NCBI RefSeq assembly: GCF_008086045.1
Contig: NZ_VSEY01000013.1
Span: 62,001 to 126,000 of the forward strand
Source of the DNA: Nonomuraea sp. PA05
GTDB lineage: Bacteria > Actinomycetota > Actinomycetes > Streptosporangiales > Streptosporangiaceae
DNA: 64,000 nt
Direction of reading: 5' to 3'
Position numbers and translations under genes: made by a program. Numbering within the stretch: position 1 is the stretch's first letter; every line of letters begins with the position of its first letter. Shown in pieces: positions 30,443 through 39,108 of the stretch. A model generated the notes under the pieces. It was not told the origin of the DNA and ran no database searches. It saw nothing but the letters and a program-made list of their open reading frames with translations.

Positions 30443-31834
30443 ATGCTCGACCACACCACCACCACAGGCACACCGCAAACCGACCCCCACACCCTCGACC
30501 TCGACCTCGCCGCAGCGGGCGTCGTCGGCGTCATCATCACCTGGGCCGACAACAACGGCATCCCCCGCTCACGCACCGTCCCCATCGAACAACTCACCGC
30601 CGCCACCCAACGCGGCCTCGGCATCACCCCGCTCTTCGCCGTCTTCGACTCCCACGACACCATCACCTTCGACCACCCACCACTCGGCACCCCCTCCGGC
30701 GACATCCGCCTGTTCCCCGTCACCGACCGCATCGTCCAGCTCGCCGGACAACCCGCCTTCGCCTGGGCCCCCGGCCGCCAGGTCGCCGCCGACGGCTCCC
30801 CCTGGCCCTACGACCAGCGCACCGCACTCGAACGCCAAGTCGCCCAGGCCGCCGAGATCGGCATCCAGCTACGCGCCGGATACGAAATCGAGTTCCACCT
30901 CAGCGCGGCCGGCGACACCGACGACGACCCCCACCCCATCTACGACGGCCCCTCCTACGGCCCCACCAAAATGCTCGCCGTCGACGCCTTCGCCGAACAA
31001 CTCCTCAGCGACCTCGTCCGCAACGGCATCCCCATCGGCCAGCTCCACGGCGAATACGGCCCCGGCCAGTACGAACTCAACATCGCCCCCACCGACCCCG
31101 TCACCGCCGCCGACCGCCAGCTCCTCACCCGCCAGACCATCCACGCCGCCGCCCGCGCCCACGGACTACGCGCCGCCTTCGCCCCGCTCGTCACCTCCGG
31201 ACACGTCGGCAACGGCTGGCACCTGCACACCTCACCCTCCCGCGCCGGCACCAACCTCCTGTCCGGCGGCGACGGCCCCGCCGGCCTCACCCCCGAAGGC
31301 GCCGCCTACCTCGCCGGGCTCCTGCGCGACCTGCCCGCCATCGTCGCCATCACCGCACCCAGCCTCTCCTCCCTGCAACGCCTGCGACCCGGCTACTGGT
31401 CAGGCGCCTACACCTGCTGGGGCGTGGAGAACCGCGAAGCCGCGCTCCGCCTCGTCCCGTCCACCCCACTGCTCGGCCCGCAACACGCCAACGTCGAGCT
31501 CAAGCCCTCCGACGCCGCCGCCAACCCCTACCTCGCCCTCACCGCCGTCATCGCGGCCGGCCTGGCCGGCATCGAGGACGGCCTCACCCTGCCCGCCCCC
31601 GTCCAGGAGGACCCGGCCACCTGGAGCGACCAGCGGCGCGCCCAGCACGGCGTCCACCGGCTGCCCACCACCGTCGAACAGCAACTCGACGCACTCCAGG
31701 GCAACCCCCGCATCCGCGCCGCGCTCGGCGACGAGATCGTCGGCGCCTTCCGCGCCGTACGCACCTCCGACGCCAACCGCGCCGCCGACCTCGACCCCGC
31801 CGACGTCATCCGCGCCTACCGCTGGCTCTACTGA
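30443..31834 (+). CDS. Glutamine synthetase-like ATP-dependent ligase
   Basis: 463 residues from ATG 30443, which has AAGGGG six bases upstream; ATG 30437 lies directly on that site. Catalytic landmarks are the glutamate triplet in Y-E-I-E-F-H, E-Y-G-P-G-Q-Y-E-L-N, the histidine loop G-N-G-W-H-L-H-T, and R-P-G-Y-W-S-G-A-Y with E-N-R-E-A-A-L-R for ATP and substrate. A long Thr-rich N-terminus and an atypical beta-grasp domain set it apart from GlnA. Such paralogs act as gamma-glutamyl-polyamine synthetases or ligases of natural-product pathways. It follows an LLM oxidoreductase, and a two-enzyme unit is possible. Confidence 0.88.
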   Translation: MLDHTTTTGTPQTDPHTLDLDLAAAGVVGVIITWADNNGIPRSRTVPIEQLTAATQRGLGITPLFAVFDSHDTITFDHPPLGTPSGDIRLFPVTDRIVQLAGQPAFAWAPGRQVAADGSPWPYDQRTALERQVAQAAEIGIQLRAGYEIEFHLSAAGDTDDDPHPIYDGPSYGPTKMLAVDAFAEQLLSDLVRNGIPIGQLHGEYGPGQYELNIAPTDPVTAADRQLLTRQTIHAAARAHGLRAAFAPLVTSGHVGNGWHLHTSPSRAGTNLLSGGDGPAGLTPEGAAYLAGLLRDLPAIVAITAPSLSSLQRLRPGYWSGAYTCWGVENREAALRLVPSTPLLGPQHANVELKPSDAAANPYLALTAVIAAGLAGIEDGLTLPAPVQEDPATWSDQRRAQHGVHRLPTTVEQQLDALQGNPRIRAALGDEIVGAFRAVRTSDANRAADLDPADVIRAYRWLY

Positions 31835-31913
31835 CCACTCCCGCTTACGCCACCGGCTCGCACGACTACTGGTCAGGCGCCTACGTACGCCCACCGCCGG
31901 CTCCACCGACCCT

Positions 31914-32085
31914 TCACCCCTTGCGCCCCACCGCGCACACCGCACTGACCACGCCCGACGACGCCTGCGGCGGCCCCGGCCGCCACAGCGGCGTCGGCAC
32001 CACACCGGGAGGCACCAGCTCCAGCCCCTCGAAGAACCTGCCGGACGGCAACGCCTTCACGAATCGCCGCACCAACCCCGCGCCT
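31914..32085 (-). pseudogene. C-terminal remnant of a DUF574 SAM methyltransferase
   Basis: An open frame of about 57 codons reads F-F-E-G-L-E-L-V-P-P-G-V-V-P and continues W-R-P, ending V-C-A-V-G-R-K-G before a TAG. This is the tail of DUF574 methyltransferases; compare Y-F-D-G-L-E-L-L-E-P-G-V-V-P and G-A-V-G-R-R in the complete gene at 52337. The N-terminal 200 residues and a start are absent. Confidence 0.75.
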
Positions 32086-32104
32086 TTACATTGTAGATTC
32101 ACTG
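32081..32104. repeat. Copy 1 of a 24-bp sequence shared with 39743
   Basis: CGCCTTTACATTGTAGATTCACTG differs from the second copy at 39743-39765 by one substitution and one extra T. The core TTTACATTGTAGA is a near-palindrome resembling TetR-type operators. It touches the LysR stop codon and the end of the DUF574 remnant. Confidence 0.6.
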
Positions 32105-32977
32105 CTGGAGCAGGTCGAGCACCGCGTTGACGGCCGGGGTGGCGGTGCGGATGAGGGCGTGCGTGGTCCTGGTGATCTCAACAGTGGCGATGGCCCGCAG
32201 CACCACCCCCTCGGGGACGCCGACCACGGTGGCGACCAGCTCGGGGACGAGGCCCGCGCCCAGCCCTTCCCGCACCATGCGCAGCACGAGCGCGTAGTCG
32301 TCGGCCGTGTGGACGACGTTCGGCCGGAAGCCCGCCAGGGCGCAGGCCCGGTCGAGCATCTCGTGGTCGCTGGTCCCCTCGGAGCCCGCGATCCAGGGCG
32401 CTTCGCGCAGCGCGCGGAGGTCGATCTCGCCGGCCGCCGCCGGATGGCCGGCGGGCAGCGCCATCAGCATCGGCTCGACGCCGAGGAACCGGCGCGTGAC
32501 CCCGGCCGGCGGCTCCTGCGGGATCAGGCTGTAGGTGAACGCGACCGCCACGTCGCACGTGCCCGCGCGCAGCGCCTCGACCGCTTCGCGCGGTTCCAGC
32601 TCGTGCACGATCACGTGCAGGCCGGGATGGCGGGCTCTGGCCGTGGCGATGGCGGGCAGCAGCCGGGCGACGGCCGCCGTGGCGAAACAGGCCACGCTGA
32701 CCGGCCCTCGCGGCGTCGAGGCCGAGCGGAGATCCTGCTCGGCGGCGTCCAGTGCGTTCAGGACGACGCGCGCGTGCCCGACGAGCCGCCGCCCCTCGGC
32801 GGTCAGCCGGACCCGCCGCCCCGCCCGCTCGAACAGCGGCACCCCGGCCTCCCGCTCCAGGGCGGCGAGCTGCTGCGAGACGGCGGACGACGTCAGGCCG
32901 CACACCTCGGCGACGGCCGTCATCGTGCCGTGCTCGGCGAACTCGCGCAGCAGGCGCAGCCGGACCGGATCCAACAT
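32099..32977 (-). CDS. LysR-family transcriptional regulator A
   Basis: 292 residues from ATG 32977; an ATG at 32986 would add three. The N-terminal winged helix includes G-T-M-T-A-V-A-E-V-C-G-L-T-S-S-A-V-S-Q-Q-L, a LysR recognition helix, followed by the periplasmic-binding-like effector domain with L-E-P-R-E-A-V-E-A-L. It diverges from the arginase-family gene with a 96-bp gap, the usual LysR layout, and probably controls it. Confidence 0.92.
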   Translation of the reverse strand: MLDPVRLRLLREFAEHGTMTAVAEVCGLTSSAVSQQLAALEREAGVPLFERAGRRVRLTAEGRRLVGHARVVLNALDAAEQDLRSASTPRGPVSVACFATAAVARLLPAIATARARHPGLHVIVHELEPREAVEALRAGTCDVAVAFTYSLIPQEPPAGVTRRFLGVEPMLMALPAGHPAAAGEIDLRALREAPWIAGSEGTSDHEMLDRACALAGFRPNVVHTADDYALVLRMVREGLGAGLVPELVATVVGVPEGVVLRAIATVEITRTTHALIRTATPAVNAVLDLLQQ

Positions 32978-33073
32978 CAAGCACATCTTATAGATCAGTG
33001 CAGAAATACTAAGTGGACGTTGCCGTTCGGTCCGGTCGAAACTGTCGGTCCACCCACTGATGAGGAGAGCGAC

Positions 33074-33808
33074 ATGCTGACCGTTGTAGAGGTGCCGCAG
33101 TGGCGGGGATCGTTGTCGCCCACCGCCCCCCGGCTGGCCGAAGGGGCCGCCCGGCTGGCGGCGATGGTGCCGGGGGCGTCCGCGCACGTGCGGGTCGGGA
33201 CCGGTGACACCCTCGCGGAGACGGCCGCCCGGGTACGGGAAGCACTCCCCCGTGACGGGTTCGTCGTCACGGTCGGCGGTGACTGCGGCGTCGAGCTGGA
33301 GCCGGTCACGGCCGCGCTGCGCCGGCGCGGCGACCGGCTGCACGTCGCCTGGTTCGACGCCCACGGCGACATGAACACCCCGGAGTCCTCGCCCTCGGGC
33401 GCCTTCCACGGCATGATCCTGCGCACGCTGCAGGGCGAGGGCCCCGACGATCTCGTCCGCTCCCCCGTTCTGCGCCCCGGCCAGATCGCGCTGGCGGGCA
33501 CCCGCGCGCTGGACCCGGCCGAGGCCGACCACATCGAGCGGGCCGGGATCGGCGGCCTGGACTCCATCGGCCCTGACGCGGTCGTCTACGTGCACGTGGA
33601 CCTCGACGTGCTGGACGGGATCACCTCGGTCGGCTACCCCGAGCCGGACGGCCTGTCCGCTGAGGCTCTCGCCGAGGCCGTCGAGGGGCTCGCCGCCCGG
33701 CACGAGATCGCCGGGCTGGGCATCACCGAGTACGCGCCCGCCGATCCGCGCGACGAGAAGCTGCTGCGGAAACTGGTCCCCCGGCTGGTCGAGGCGTGCA
33801 CCGCCTGA
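33074..33808 (+). CDS. Arginase / agmatinase-family ureohydrolase
   Basis: 244 residues with the three Mn-binding motifs of ureohydrolases: V-G-G-D-C-G-V, W-F-D-A-H-G-D-M-N, and H-V-D-L-D-V-L-D. It is shorter than classical arginases (about 300), as are several actinobacterial family members. It hydrolyses a guanidino compound to urea or acts on formimino-glutamate. GAGGAG at 33062-33067 precedes the ATG. The divergent LysR gene is likely its regulator. Confidence 0.9.
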   Translation: MLTVVEVPQWRGSLSPTAPRLAEGAARLAAMVPGASAHVRVGTGDTLAETAARVREALPRDGFVVTVGGDCGVELEPVTAALRRRGDRLHVAWFDAHGDMNTPESSPSGAFHGMILRTLQGEGPDDLVRSPVLRPGQIALAGTRALDPAEADHIERAGIGGLDSIGPDAVVYVHVDLDVLDGITSVGYPEPDGLSAEALAEAVEGLAARHEIAGLGITEYAPADPRDEKLLRKLVPRLVEACTA

Positions 33809-33820
33809 AGGTGCCCACCC

Positions 33821-33886
33821 TTGTTGGCCAACAACCGTTGACACCGATGCGGAGGCGGTGGTTAAGTTGTGCCAACAAGCGTTGAC
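33821..33886 (+). promoter_or_regulatory. Strong promoter with paired operators before the flavin monooxygenase
   Basis: A consensus -35 TTGACA (33838-33843) and TTAAGT -10 (33862-33867) are 18 bp apart. TTGTTGGCCAACAA (33821-33834) is a perfect 14-bp palindrome and TTGTGCCAACAA (33868-33879) repeats its arms. CCAACA-A-C/G-CGTTGAC occurs twice, at 33828 and 33872. Both sides of the promoter are thus covered, as for tight repression. Confidence 0.7.
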
Positions 33887-33902
33887 CTGAAGGGAAGGCG
33901 TC

Positions 33903-35315
33903 ATGGCCGAGGTGATCATCGTAGGGGCAGGCCCCACCGGGCTGCTGCTCGCGGGGGACCTGGCGGAGTCGGGCATCGAGGTCACGGTCCTGGAGCGCCG
34001 TGACGGCAAGGTGTCCAACCTGTCCCGCGCGTTCGGCGTGCACGCCCGCACCCTGGAGCAGCTCGACGCCCGCGGGCTGGCCGACCGGCTGGTGCCCATG
34101 GGCGCCGCGCTGAGCAAGGTGCGGCTGTTCGAGCGGGTGGAGGTGGACCTGGGCACGCTGACCAGCCGCTTCCCGTTCCTGCTGATCACTCCGCAGTACA
34201 ACGTGGAGCACCTGCTGCTGGAGCGGGCGCTGAAGGCGGGCGTGGAGATTGTCTACGACGCCGAGGTGCTCGGCCTGACCCAGGACGCCACCGGCGTCAC
34301 TGTCACCACCCCGGCCGGCGAGCGCCGCGCCGCCTACGTGGTGGGCGCCGACGGCTACCACAGCGCGGTGCGCCAGGCCGTCGGCCAGCCCTTCGCCGGC
34401 AAGTCCGTGCTGAAGTCCATCATGCTCGCCGACGTGAAGGTGGCCGAGCAGCCGGCCGAGATGCTGACCGTCAACGGGGTGGGCGACGCGTTCGCGTTCG
34501 TCGCCCCGTTCGGCGACGGCTACTACCGGGTCTTCGCCTGGGACCGCCGCCACTCCGTGCCCGACGACGCGCCGCTCGACCTGGACGAGGTGCGCGAGGT
34601 CACCCGGCACGCCCTGGGCACCGACTTCGGCATGCACGACCCCCGCTGGCTCTCGCGCTTCCACAGCGACGAGCGGCAGGTGCCCGAGTACCGGACGGGC
34701 CGGGTCTTCCTCGCCGGGGACGCCGCCCACGTGCACTCCCCCGCCGGCGGCCAGGGCATGAACACCGGGCTGCAGGACGCCGCCAACCTGAGCTGGAAAC
34801 TCGCCGCGGTGCTGCGCGGCGCGCCCGAGGCGCTGCTCGACACCTACCAGGCCGAACGCCACCCGGTCGGCCGGTCGGTGCTGCGCAGCAGCGGCGCCCT
34901 CATCAGGGCCGCCATGATCGAGTCGGCCGCCGGGCGCGCCATCCGCGGCTTCGCCGCCCGCCAGGCGCTGTCCATCCCCAAGATCCACAAGAAGATCACC
35001 GGACAGCTCACCGGCATCGGCTATCACTACCCGGCGCCCGAGCACGCCCACGAGCTGGTCGGCACCCGCGCCGGCGACCTCCCGCTCGCCGGCGGCGACC
35101 GCCTGTACGAGGCGCTGCGCGAGCGCCGCTTCGTCCTGGTCGGCGACGCCGACGTCACCGGCTGGCAGGACCGGGTCCGGGTGGAGCCGCCCGCTGAGCC
35201 CGGCGGCCCCCTGGTGCTGGTCCGCCCCGACGGGTACGTGGGCTGGGCGGGCACCGGCACCGCCGATCTCCACCGCGCCCTGACCGAGCTCGCCGGCCCG
35301 CCGGTGATCCGCTAG
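33903..35315 (+). CDS. FAD-dependent aromatic monooxygenase, rifampicin monooxygenase-like
   Basis: 470 residues. The FAD motif I-V-G-A-G-P-T-G-L is at 6-14, the DG motif region reads V-V-G-A-D-G-Y-H-S-A-V-R, and GD motif V-F-L-A-G-D-A-A-H-V-H-S-P-A-G-G-Q-G-M-N is present. Length and sequence style match the PHBH-type hydroxylases including rifampicin monooxygenase (Rox) and tetracycline-inactivating enzymes. AGGGAAGG precedes the ATG. A defence or catabolic role is possible; strong repression of the promoter suggests inducible detoxification. Confidence 0.9.
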   Translation: MAEVIIVGAGPTGLLLAGDLAESGIEVTVLERRDGKVSNLSRAFGVHARTLEQLDARGLADRLVPMGAALSKVRLFERVEVDLGTLTSRFPFLLITPQYNVEHLLLERALKAGVEIVYDAEVLGLTQDATGVTVTTPAGERRAAYVVGADGYHSAVRQAVGQPFAGKSVLKSIMLADVKVAEQPAEMLTVNGVGDAFAFVAPFGDGYYRVFAWDRRHSVPDDAPLDLDEVREVTRHALGTDFGMHDPRWLSRFHSDERQVPEYRTGRVFLAGDAAHVHSPAGGQGMNTGLQDAANLSWKLAAVLRGAPEALLDTYQAERHPVGRSVLRSSGALIRAAMIESAAGRAIRGFAARQALSIPKIHKKITGQLTGIGYHYPAPEHAHELVGTRAGDLPLAGGDRLYEALRERRFVLVGDADVTGWQDRVRVEPPAEPGGPLVLVRPDGYVGWAGTGTADLHRALTELAGPPVIR

Positions 35316-35403
35316 CCGGGCGGCACAGGGGTAGTGTTCGCATGAGGAGGGTCCGGAGGCGTGGCCGCGACCGATCACCTGCTCAAGGTGAGGTGAGTGA
35401 GCC

Positions 35404-35751
35404 ATGGCTTACATGTCGAACCTTCTGACGCACGACCGCTGGGCCGTCGTCCGCGTCACCGGCACCGCCGACGACCGGCGGATGCCGGCGCTGCGCGCCC
35501 AGCTCGACCAGGCCGTGGACAGGCATCCGCGGGTGGCCGTGGACCTGTCCGGCTGCCGGCTGACGGGCACCCGCTGGATGAGCGTCCTGCTCGGGGCCGG
35601 GCGGCGCGCCCACGACCGCGGCCACCTGTTCGCCGTCGTCAGCCCTCCGCCGCACGCGGCGCGCCTGTGCCTGCCGGTGCTCGCCAGGGGCGGGCGGCTG
35701 CTGCTGTGCGAGCACACGGAGCAGTTGCCGAGGCTGGAGCGACCCCACTAA
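35404..35751 (+). CDS. STAS-domain protein A
   Basis: 115 residues. The central strand-helix V-A-V-D-L-S-G-C-R-L-T-G-T-R-W-M corresponds to the STAS phosphorylation loop, where anti-anti-sigma factors have D-L-S-x-x-x-x-x-D-S; here the serine appears replaced by Thr/Trp, so regulation by phosphorylation may be lost. A GAGGTGAG lies about ten bases before the ATG. Likely partner-switching regulator of an anti-sigma factor; partner not in the window. Confidence 0.7.
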   Translation: MAYMSNLLTHDRWAVVRVTGTADDRRMPALRAQLDQAVDRHPRVAVDLSGCRLTGTRWMSVLLGAGRRAHDRGHLFAVVSPPPHAARLCLPVLARGGRLLLCEHTEQLPRLERPH

Positions 35752-35879
35752 AAGGACGAGTACCAATAAATCGGCGGGAACCCGTCGAGTCCGTACGACG
35801 TCCAACCAGAGCTAGCGCCCGCGCCGGGCATCCACGCCACCGACTTGGCGGTGCCGGCGCCGTAGTCAGACGTGTTCGC
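35748..35879 (-). pseudogene. Possible C-terminal gene fragment
   Basis: A 43-codon frame on the minus strand, without a proper start, ends in G-L-D-G-F-P-P-I-Y-W-Y-S-S-F and a TAG that overlaps the STAS stop region. The aromatic, Gly/Ser-rich content looks like protein rather than chance, but I recognise no family. The rest of 35752-35994 holds nothing else I can support. Confidence 0.3.
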
Positions 35880-35994
35880 CTACGACCAACGACGCGAGTC
35901 AGCCCTTTTCGTACGCCGCCGTGGCGATCGCCGCCATGCGCCGGGGAGGACTCCCGTCCCCGATCCGTTCCCACCGACACCCGTGGAGGACCAG

Positions 35995-36861
35995 GTGACG
36001 CCCATGCAGCCGGACGAAAAACGTCCCCGCCACAGGCGGATCCCGCAACATCTCCTGAAGATCGCCACCATCGCGATCGTCGCGGGCAGCGGCCTCGCGG
36101 TGACCGTTTCGGCCTCCGCCGCCACCCCGGCCCCGTCCCCGACCGAAACCCCCACCACCACGCCGACCGCACCGACCACCACGCCGATCCCCACGACCAC
36201 GCCGACCGCGACGCCGATCCCCATCGAGCAGCTGCCGCCCATCAACCCGCTGGCGTTCATCGGCACGATGCACGGCGAGTTCGCGGTCGCCACCAAGGAC
36301 GGGTGCGGCACCGTCACGCTGATCACCCAGACCGGGCAGGTGACCGCGCTGACGGTCGACTCCATCACGGTGCGCAGCCAGGACGGGTTCGAGCAGGCGT
36401 ACACGATCGAGGACGCCACCCGTCAGCCCCGGGTACGGCTCCGCGACGGCGAGGAACGGCAGATCGCGCAGGACAGCTGGGTGTCGGTGACGGCCACCAC
36501 GGACGGGCAGACGGCCAGGGCGGTCTACATCCTCGACCTGTCGCAGCCCATCCGGCTCTACCCGCGGAACAAGAGCGAGTGGCGGCGCGCCAAGCAGTGG
36601 TGGGGGATCGTGCCGAACTGGCAGACCCCGGCGCCGTGCCCCACCCCGACCCAGACGGTCACGCCGACCGACGTCCCCACCGAGCCGCCGACCTCGGCGC
36701 CGACGGAAACACCGACAGAAACGCCTACGGAAACGCCGACCGAGACGCCAACCGAGACACCGACAGAGACGCCAACGGAAACCCCGACGGAGACGCCGAC
36801 CGAAACTCCGACCGAAACTCCCACCGAGGAGCCGACGGAGACCCCGACGCCGGCCTCCTGA
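35995..36861 (+). CDS. Secreted/anchored protein with Thr-Pro-Glu repeats
   Basis: 288 residues from GTG 35995 (GGAGGA at 35985-35990); ATG 36004 is an alternative. A basic N-terminus and hydrophobic core ending V-S-A-S-A-A form a signal peptide. A Pro/Thr stretch leads to a globular domain (about 80-205) with G-T-V-T-L-I-T-Q-T-G-Q and W-V-S-V-T-A. The C-terminal 70 residues repeat T-E-T-P. No membrane helix or sortase motif follows. The globular domain resembles small OB-like DUF5666-type modules, but I would not assign it. Confidence 0.75.
   Translation: MTPMQPDEKRPRHRRIPQHLLKIATIAIVAGSGLAVTVSASAATPAPSPTETPTTTPTAPTTTPIPTTTPTATPIPIEQLPPINPLAFIGTMHGEFAVATKDGCGTVTLITQTGQVTALTVDSITVRSQDGFEQAYTIEDATRQPRVRLRDGEERQIAQDSWVSVTATTDGQTARAVYILDLSQPIRLYPRNKSEWRRAKQWWGIVPNWQTPAPCPTPTQTVTPTDVPTEPPTSAPTETPTETPTETPTETPTETPTETPTETPTETPTETPTETPTEEPTETPTPAS
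36708..36840 (+). repeat. 12-bp tandem repeats coding T-E-T-P
   Basis: About eleven 12-bp units of the type ACGCCGACCGAG, with synonymous variation, encode the Thr-Glu-Thr-Pro tail of the secreted protein. The degeneracy of the copies means the peptide repeat, rather than the DNA repeat, has been maintained. Confidence 0.9.
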
Positions 36862-36929
36862 CCTGATCCGTGCGCTCGTGCAGTTGATCGGCGCATGTCA
36901 CCCGGGCGGCCACCCTCACCCGAGCCCGC

Positions 36930-37274
36930 TCAGAGCGCCCGCAACTCGGCGACCGCCTCCTCCAGCGTGGGCCGCAGCTCCAGCACCCGGTCGAGCCCGC
37001 GCTGCCGGAACACCGCCCTCATCAGATCCCCGGTCGCGCACACCAGCGCCAGCCCGCCCAACTCGAGCGCGTGCCGGTGGGTGGCGAGCAGCACGGTCAG
37101 CCCGTACGAGTCGGCCGAGGTGAGCGCGCCGAGGTCGATCGCCACCCGGGGCAGCGCCCTGGCCAGGGCGGACTGGAGCAGGGGGCAGGTGTCCATGTCG
37201 AGCTCGCCGCTGACGGTGACCACGGTGACGTGGGAGTCGAGCTCGGTCTCGGTGATCCGCAGGCGTTCCGTCAT
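36930..37274 (-). CDS. STAS-domain anti-sigma factor antagonist B
   Basis: 114 residues from ATG 37274. V-V-T-V-S-G-E-L-D-M-D-T and the phosphorylation loop V-A-I-D-L-G-A-L-T-S-A-D-S-Y-G are those of SpoIIAA/RsbV-type anti-anti-sigma factors; the serine after Asp in A-D-S is the expected phosphosite. Unlike the STAS protein at 35404 it keeps the full motif. No kinase or sigma gene is adjacent. Confidence 0.9.
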   Translation of the reverse strand: MTERLRITETELDSHVTVVTVSGELDMDTCPLLQSALARALPRVAIDLGALTSADSYGLTVLLATHRHALELGGLALVCATGDLMRAVFRQRGLDRVLELRPTLEEAVAELRAL

Positions 37275-37458
37275 GGGGCGCCTCGCTGGAGGCATGGGCC
37301 GCCTCGCTGGTGGGCCTCCGTCAACCAGGTGATCATCGTGACGACTCTATCCGGATCCCGGCCGGTCGCCGTCCGCGGTTGGCGTACACGCTGCCGTTTC
37401 TTGACGACGCCCGCGCGCGGTCACCATGAGGTCACTGTGAGATCACGGCGCGGTGAGA

Positions 37459-38307
37459 TCATGGCGCGGTCAGCGCCGCGTCGAGGTCGGCCCCGTGCCG
37501 CTCCAGCCACGCCTCGCGCCGCTTGATCCGGTCGCCGATGCCGTCCTGCCACATGCGCGCCCACCCGCCGCCCAGTTCCTCGGCGTTCTGCCGCATCAGG
37601 ACCCACGACCGCCGCGTCCGCATGACGGCCACCTCCACCACCCGTGACCGGTCCACTTCCGACATTCCGTACGCGTCGGCGAGGATCCTGCACCGGCGCG
37701 GCACGTCCACCTCCCGCAGCAGCGGGTCGGCGTCGGCGGGGTCGCCGAGCGGCGCCCAGTACAGCATCGCGTTGCACAGCTCGTCGGCCCTGGTGACGGG
37801 CTTGGCGAGGTCGAAGTCGATCAGCGCCGCCGCCTGCCCGTCGCGGAAGACGATGTTGTCCGGCGTGTAGTCCATGTGGCCCACCAGCTCCGCCGGGTAC
37901 GGCGGCGGGGGCGGCGTGCCCGGCGGCTCCGTCACGCCGATGCCCGGCCGCACCCCGTCCGGCACGGCGAAGCCCGCGACGGCCTCGTGGTAGGCGCGCA
38001 CGAGCCGCCCCACCGAGGCGAGCCGCCCCTCGTCGGCGATCCACGGCGGGCGCGGCCGTCCGGCGACCTCGCCGGGCAGGAAGCTGAGCACCTCCCGCCC
38101 GGCCGCGTCCACGCCGAGGAACCGCGGAGCGCCGTCGAATCCCGCCTGCTCCAGGTGCCGCAGCAGCGCGTGCACGAGCGGCGCGTTCGGGCCGACCGGG
38201 CGGCGGACGGTGTCGCCGACGCGCACGACGCCTTCGGTGACGTCCCCGCCGGCCAGCGGGATCTCGGCGTGGGGCTCGGACGGCTCGGCGTAAGTGATCG
38301 CGTTCAT
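37459..38307 (-). CDS. Aminoglycoside phosphotransferase (APH)-family kinase
   Basis: 282 residues. The Brenner motif is G-H-M-D-Y-T-P-D-N-I-V-F (His-x-Asp-x5-Asn) and the metal site I-D-F-D-L-A. Such proteins phosphorylate aminoglycosides, choline, homoserine or other small alcohols. It begins six bases after the SGNH hydrolase stop and is the third gene of a PadR-SGNH-APH unit. Drug resistance is possible but unproven. Confidence 0.9.
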   Translation of the reverse strand: MNAITYAEPSEPHAEIPLAGGDVTEGVVRVGDTVRRPVGPNAPLVHALLRHLEQAGFDGAPRFLGVDAAGREVLSFLPGEVAGRPRPPWIADEGRLASVGRLVRAYHEAVAGFAVPDGVRPGIGVTEPPGTPPPPPYPAELVGHMDYTPDNIVFRDGQAAALIDFDLAKPVTRADELCNAMLYWAPLGDPADADPLLREVDVPRRCRILADAYGMSEVDRSRVVEVAVMRTRRSWVLMRQNAEELGGGWARMWQDGIGDRIKRREAWLERHGADLDAALTAP

Positions 38308-38313
38308 CGCACC

Positions 38314-39108
38314 TCAGAGGACGGTCGGGGAGCCCCCATGATCGCATGCGACGGGGGTGAGCAGCGGCCGCTTGGCCGTCCGGCCGTCGCCCGAGGAACG
38401 CCCGCGCAGCCGCCGCCCGATCCACGGCCCCGCGAACGTCGCCACCCACCGCGCCTCGGTCGCCGCCGCCCGCCAGACGCCCGGCGCGGGAAGCAGCGGC
38501 AGCGGCGCCATCCACGTGTCGTCGCTGCCCGGCACCTCCAGCGCGTGCGCCACCGCGGCCGCGAACCTGGCGTGCCCCGCCGGGCTGGCGTGGAGCCGGT
38601 CACTGCTCCACATGCGCGCATCGGTGATGTACGTCAGCGGGAAGGTGTCCACCAGGGTGACCCCGTGGCGGGCGGCGGCCTTCCTGATGCGCTCGTTGAC
38701 GTCCAGGACGCGCGGAACCAGCCGCCGGGCCAGCGGCGCGATCTTGCCGATGTCCGGGAACGTCACGGTGACCACGTGCGCGCCCGCCCCCACCAGGGCG
38801 GCGAACATCTCCTCCAGCACCCCGGCCACCCGCGCGGCGTCGAAGCCGGGGCGGATCACGTCGTTCATGCCGGCCATGACCGTCGCCAGGTCGGGCCGCA
38901 GCGCCAGCGCGGCGGGGAGCTGCTCGTCGCGGATCTGCTCGGCGTTCCTGCCGCGCACGGCGAGGTTGGCGAACAGCAGGTCCGGCTCGGCGCGGGCCAG
39001 GTGCTCGGCGAGCCGGTCGGCCCAGCCGCGGTGGCCCAGGACGTCGTCGCCGTCGCCGAGCCCCTCCGTCTGGCTGTCGCCGAGGGCGACGTACCTCGTG
39101 TACCTCAT
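38314..39108 (-). CDS. SGNH/GDSL-type esterase
   Basis: 264 residues from ATG 39108. Block I is A-L-G-D-S-Q-T-E-G (catalytic Ser), block II and III regions include A-G-M-N-D-V, and block V is S-D-R-L-H-A-S, with the catalytic Asp and His. No signal peptide, so it acts in the cytoplasm. The start overlaps the PadR stop (ATGA). Confidence 0.92.
   Translation of the reverse strand: MRYTRYVALGDSQTEGLGDGDDVLGHRGWADRLAEHLARAEPDLLFANLAVRGRNAEQIRDEQLPAALALRPDLATVMAGMNDVIRPGFDAARVAGVLEEMFAALVGAGAHVVTVTFPDIGKIAPLARRLVPRVLDVNERIRKAAARHGVTLVDTFPLTYITDARMWSSDRLHASPAGHARFAAAVAHALEVPGSDDTWMAPLPLLPAPGVWRAAATEARWVATFAGPWIGRRLRGRSSGDGRTAKRPLLTPVACDHGGSPTVL

Noticed and set aside
26173..35315. Antibiotic biosynthetic gene cluster
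   Set aside because: Exporter, methyltransferases and a flavin monooxygenase are present, but no polyketide synthase, NRPS, terpene or RiPP core enzyme.
37275..37458. Possible gene between STAS B and the phosphotransferase
   Set aside because: No frame with start, ribosome site and protein-like composition. It contains a short GTGAGATCA(T/C)GGCGCGGT-like duplication near 37436-37470 only.
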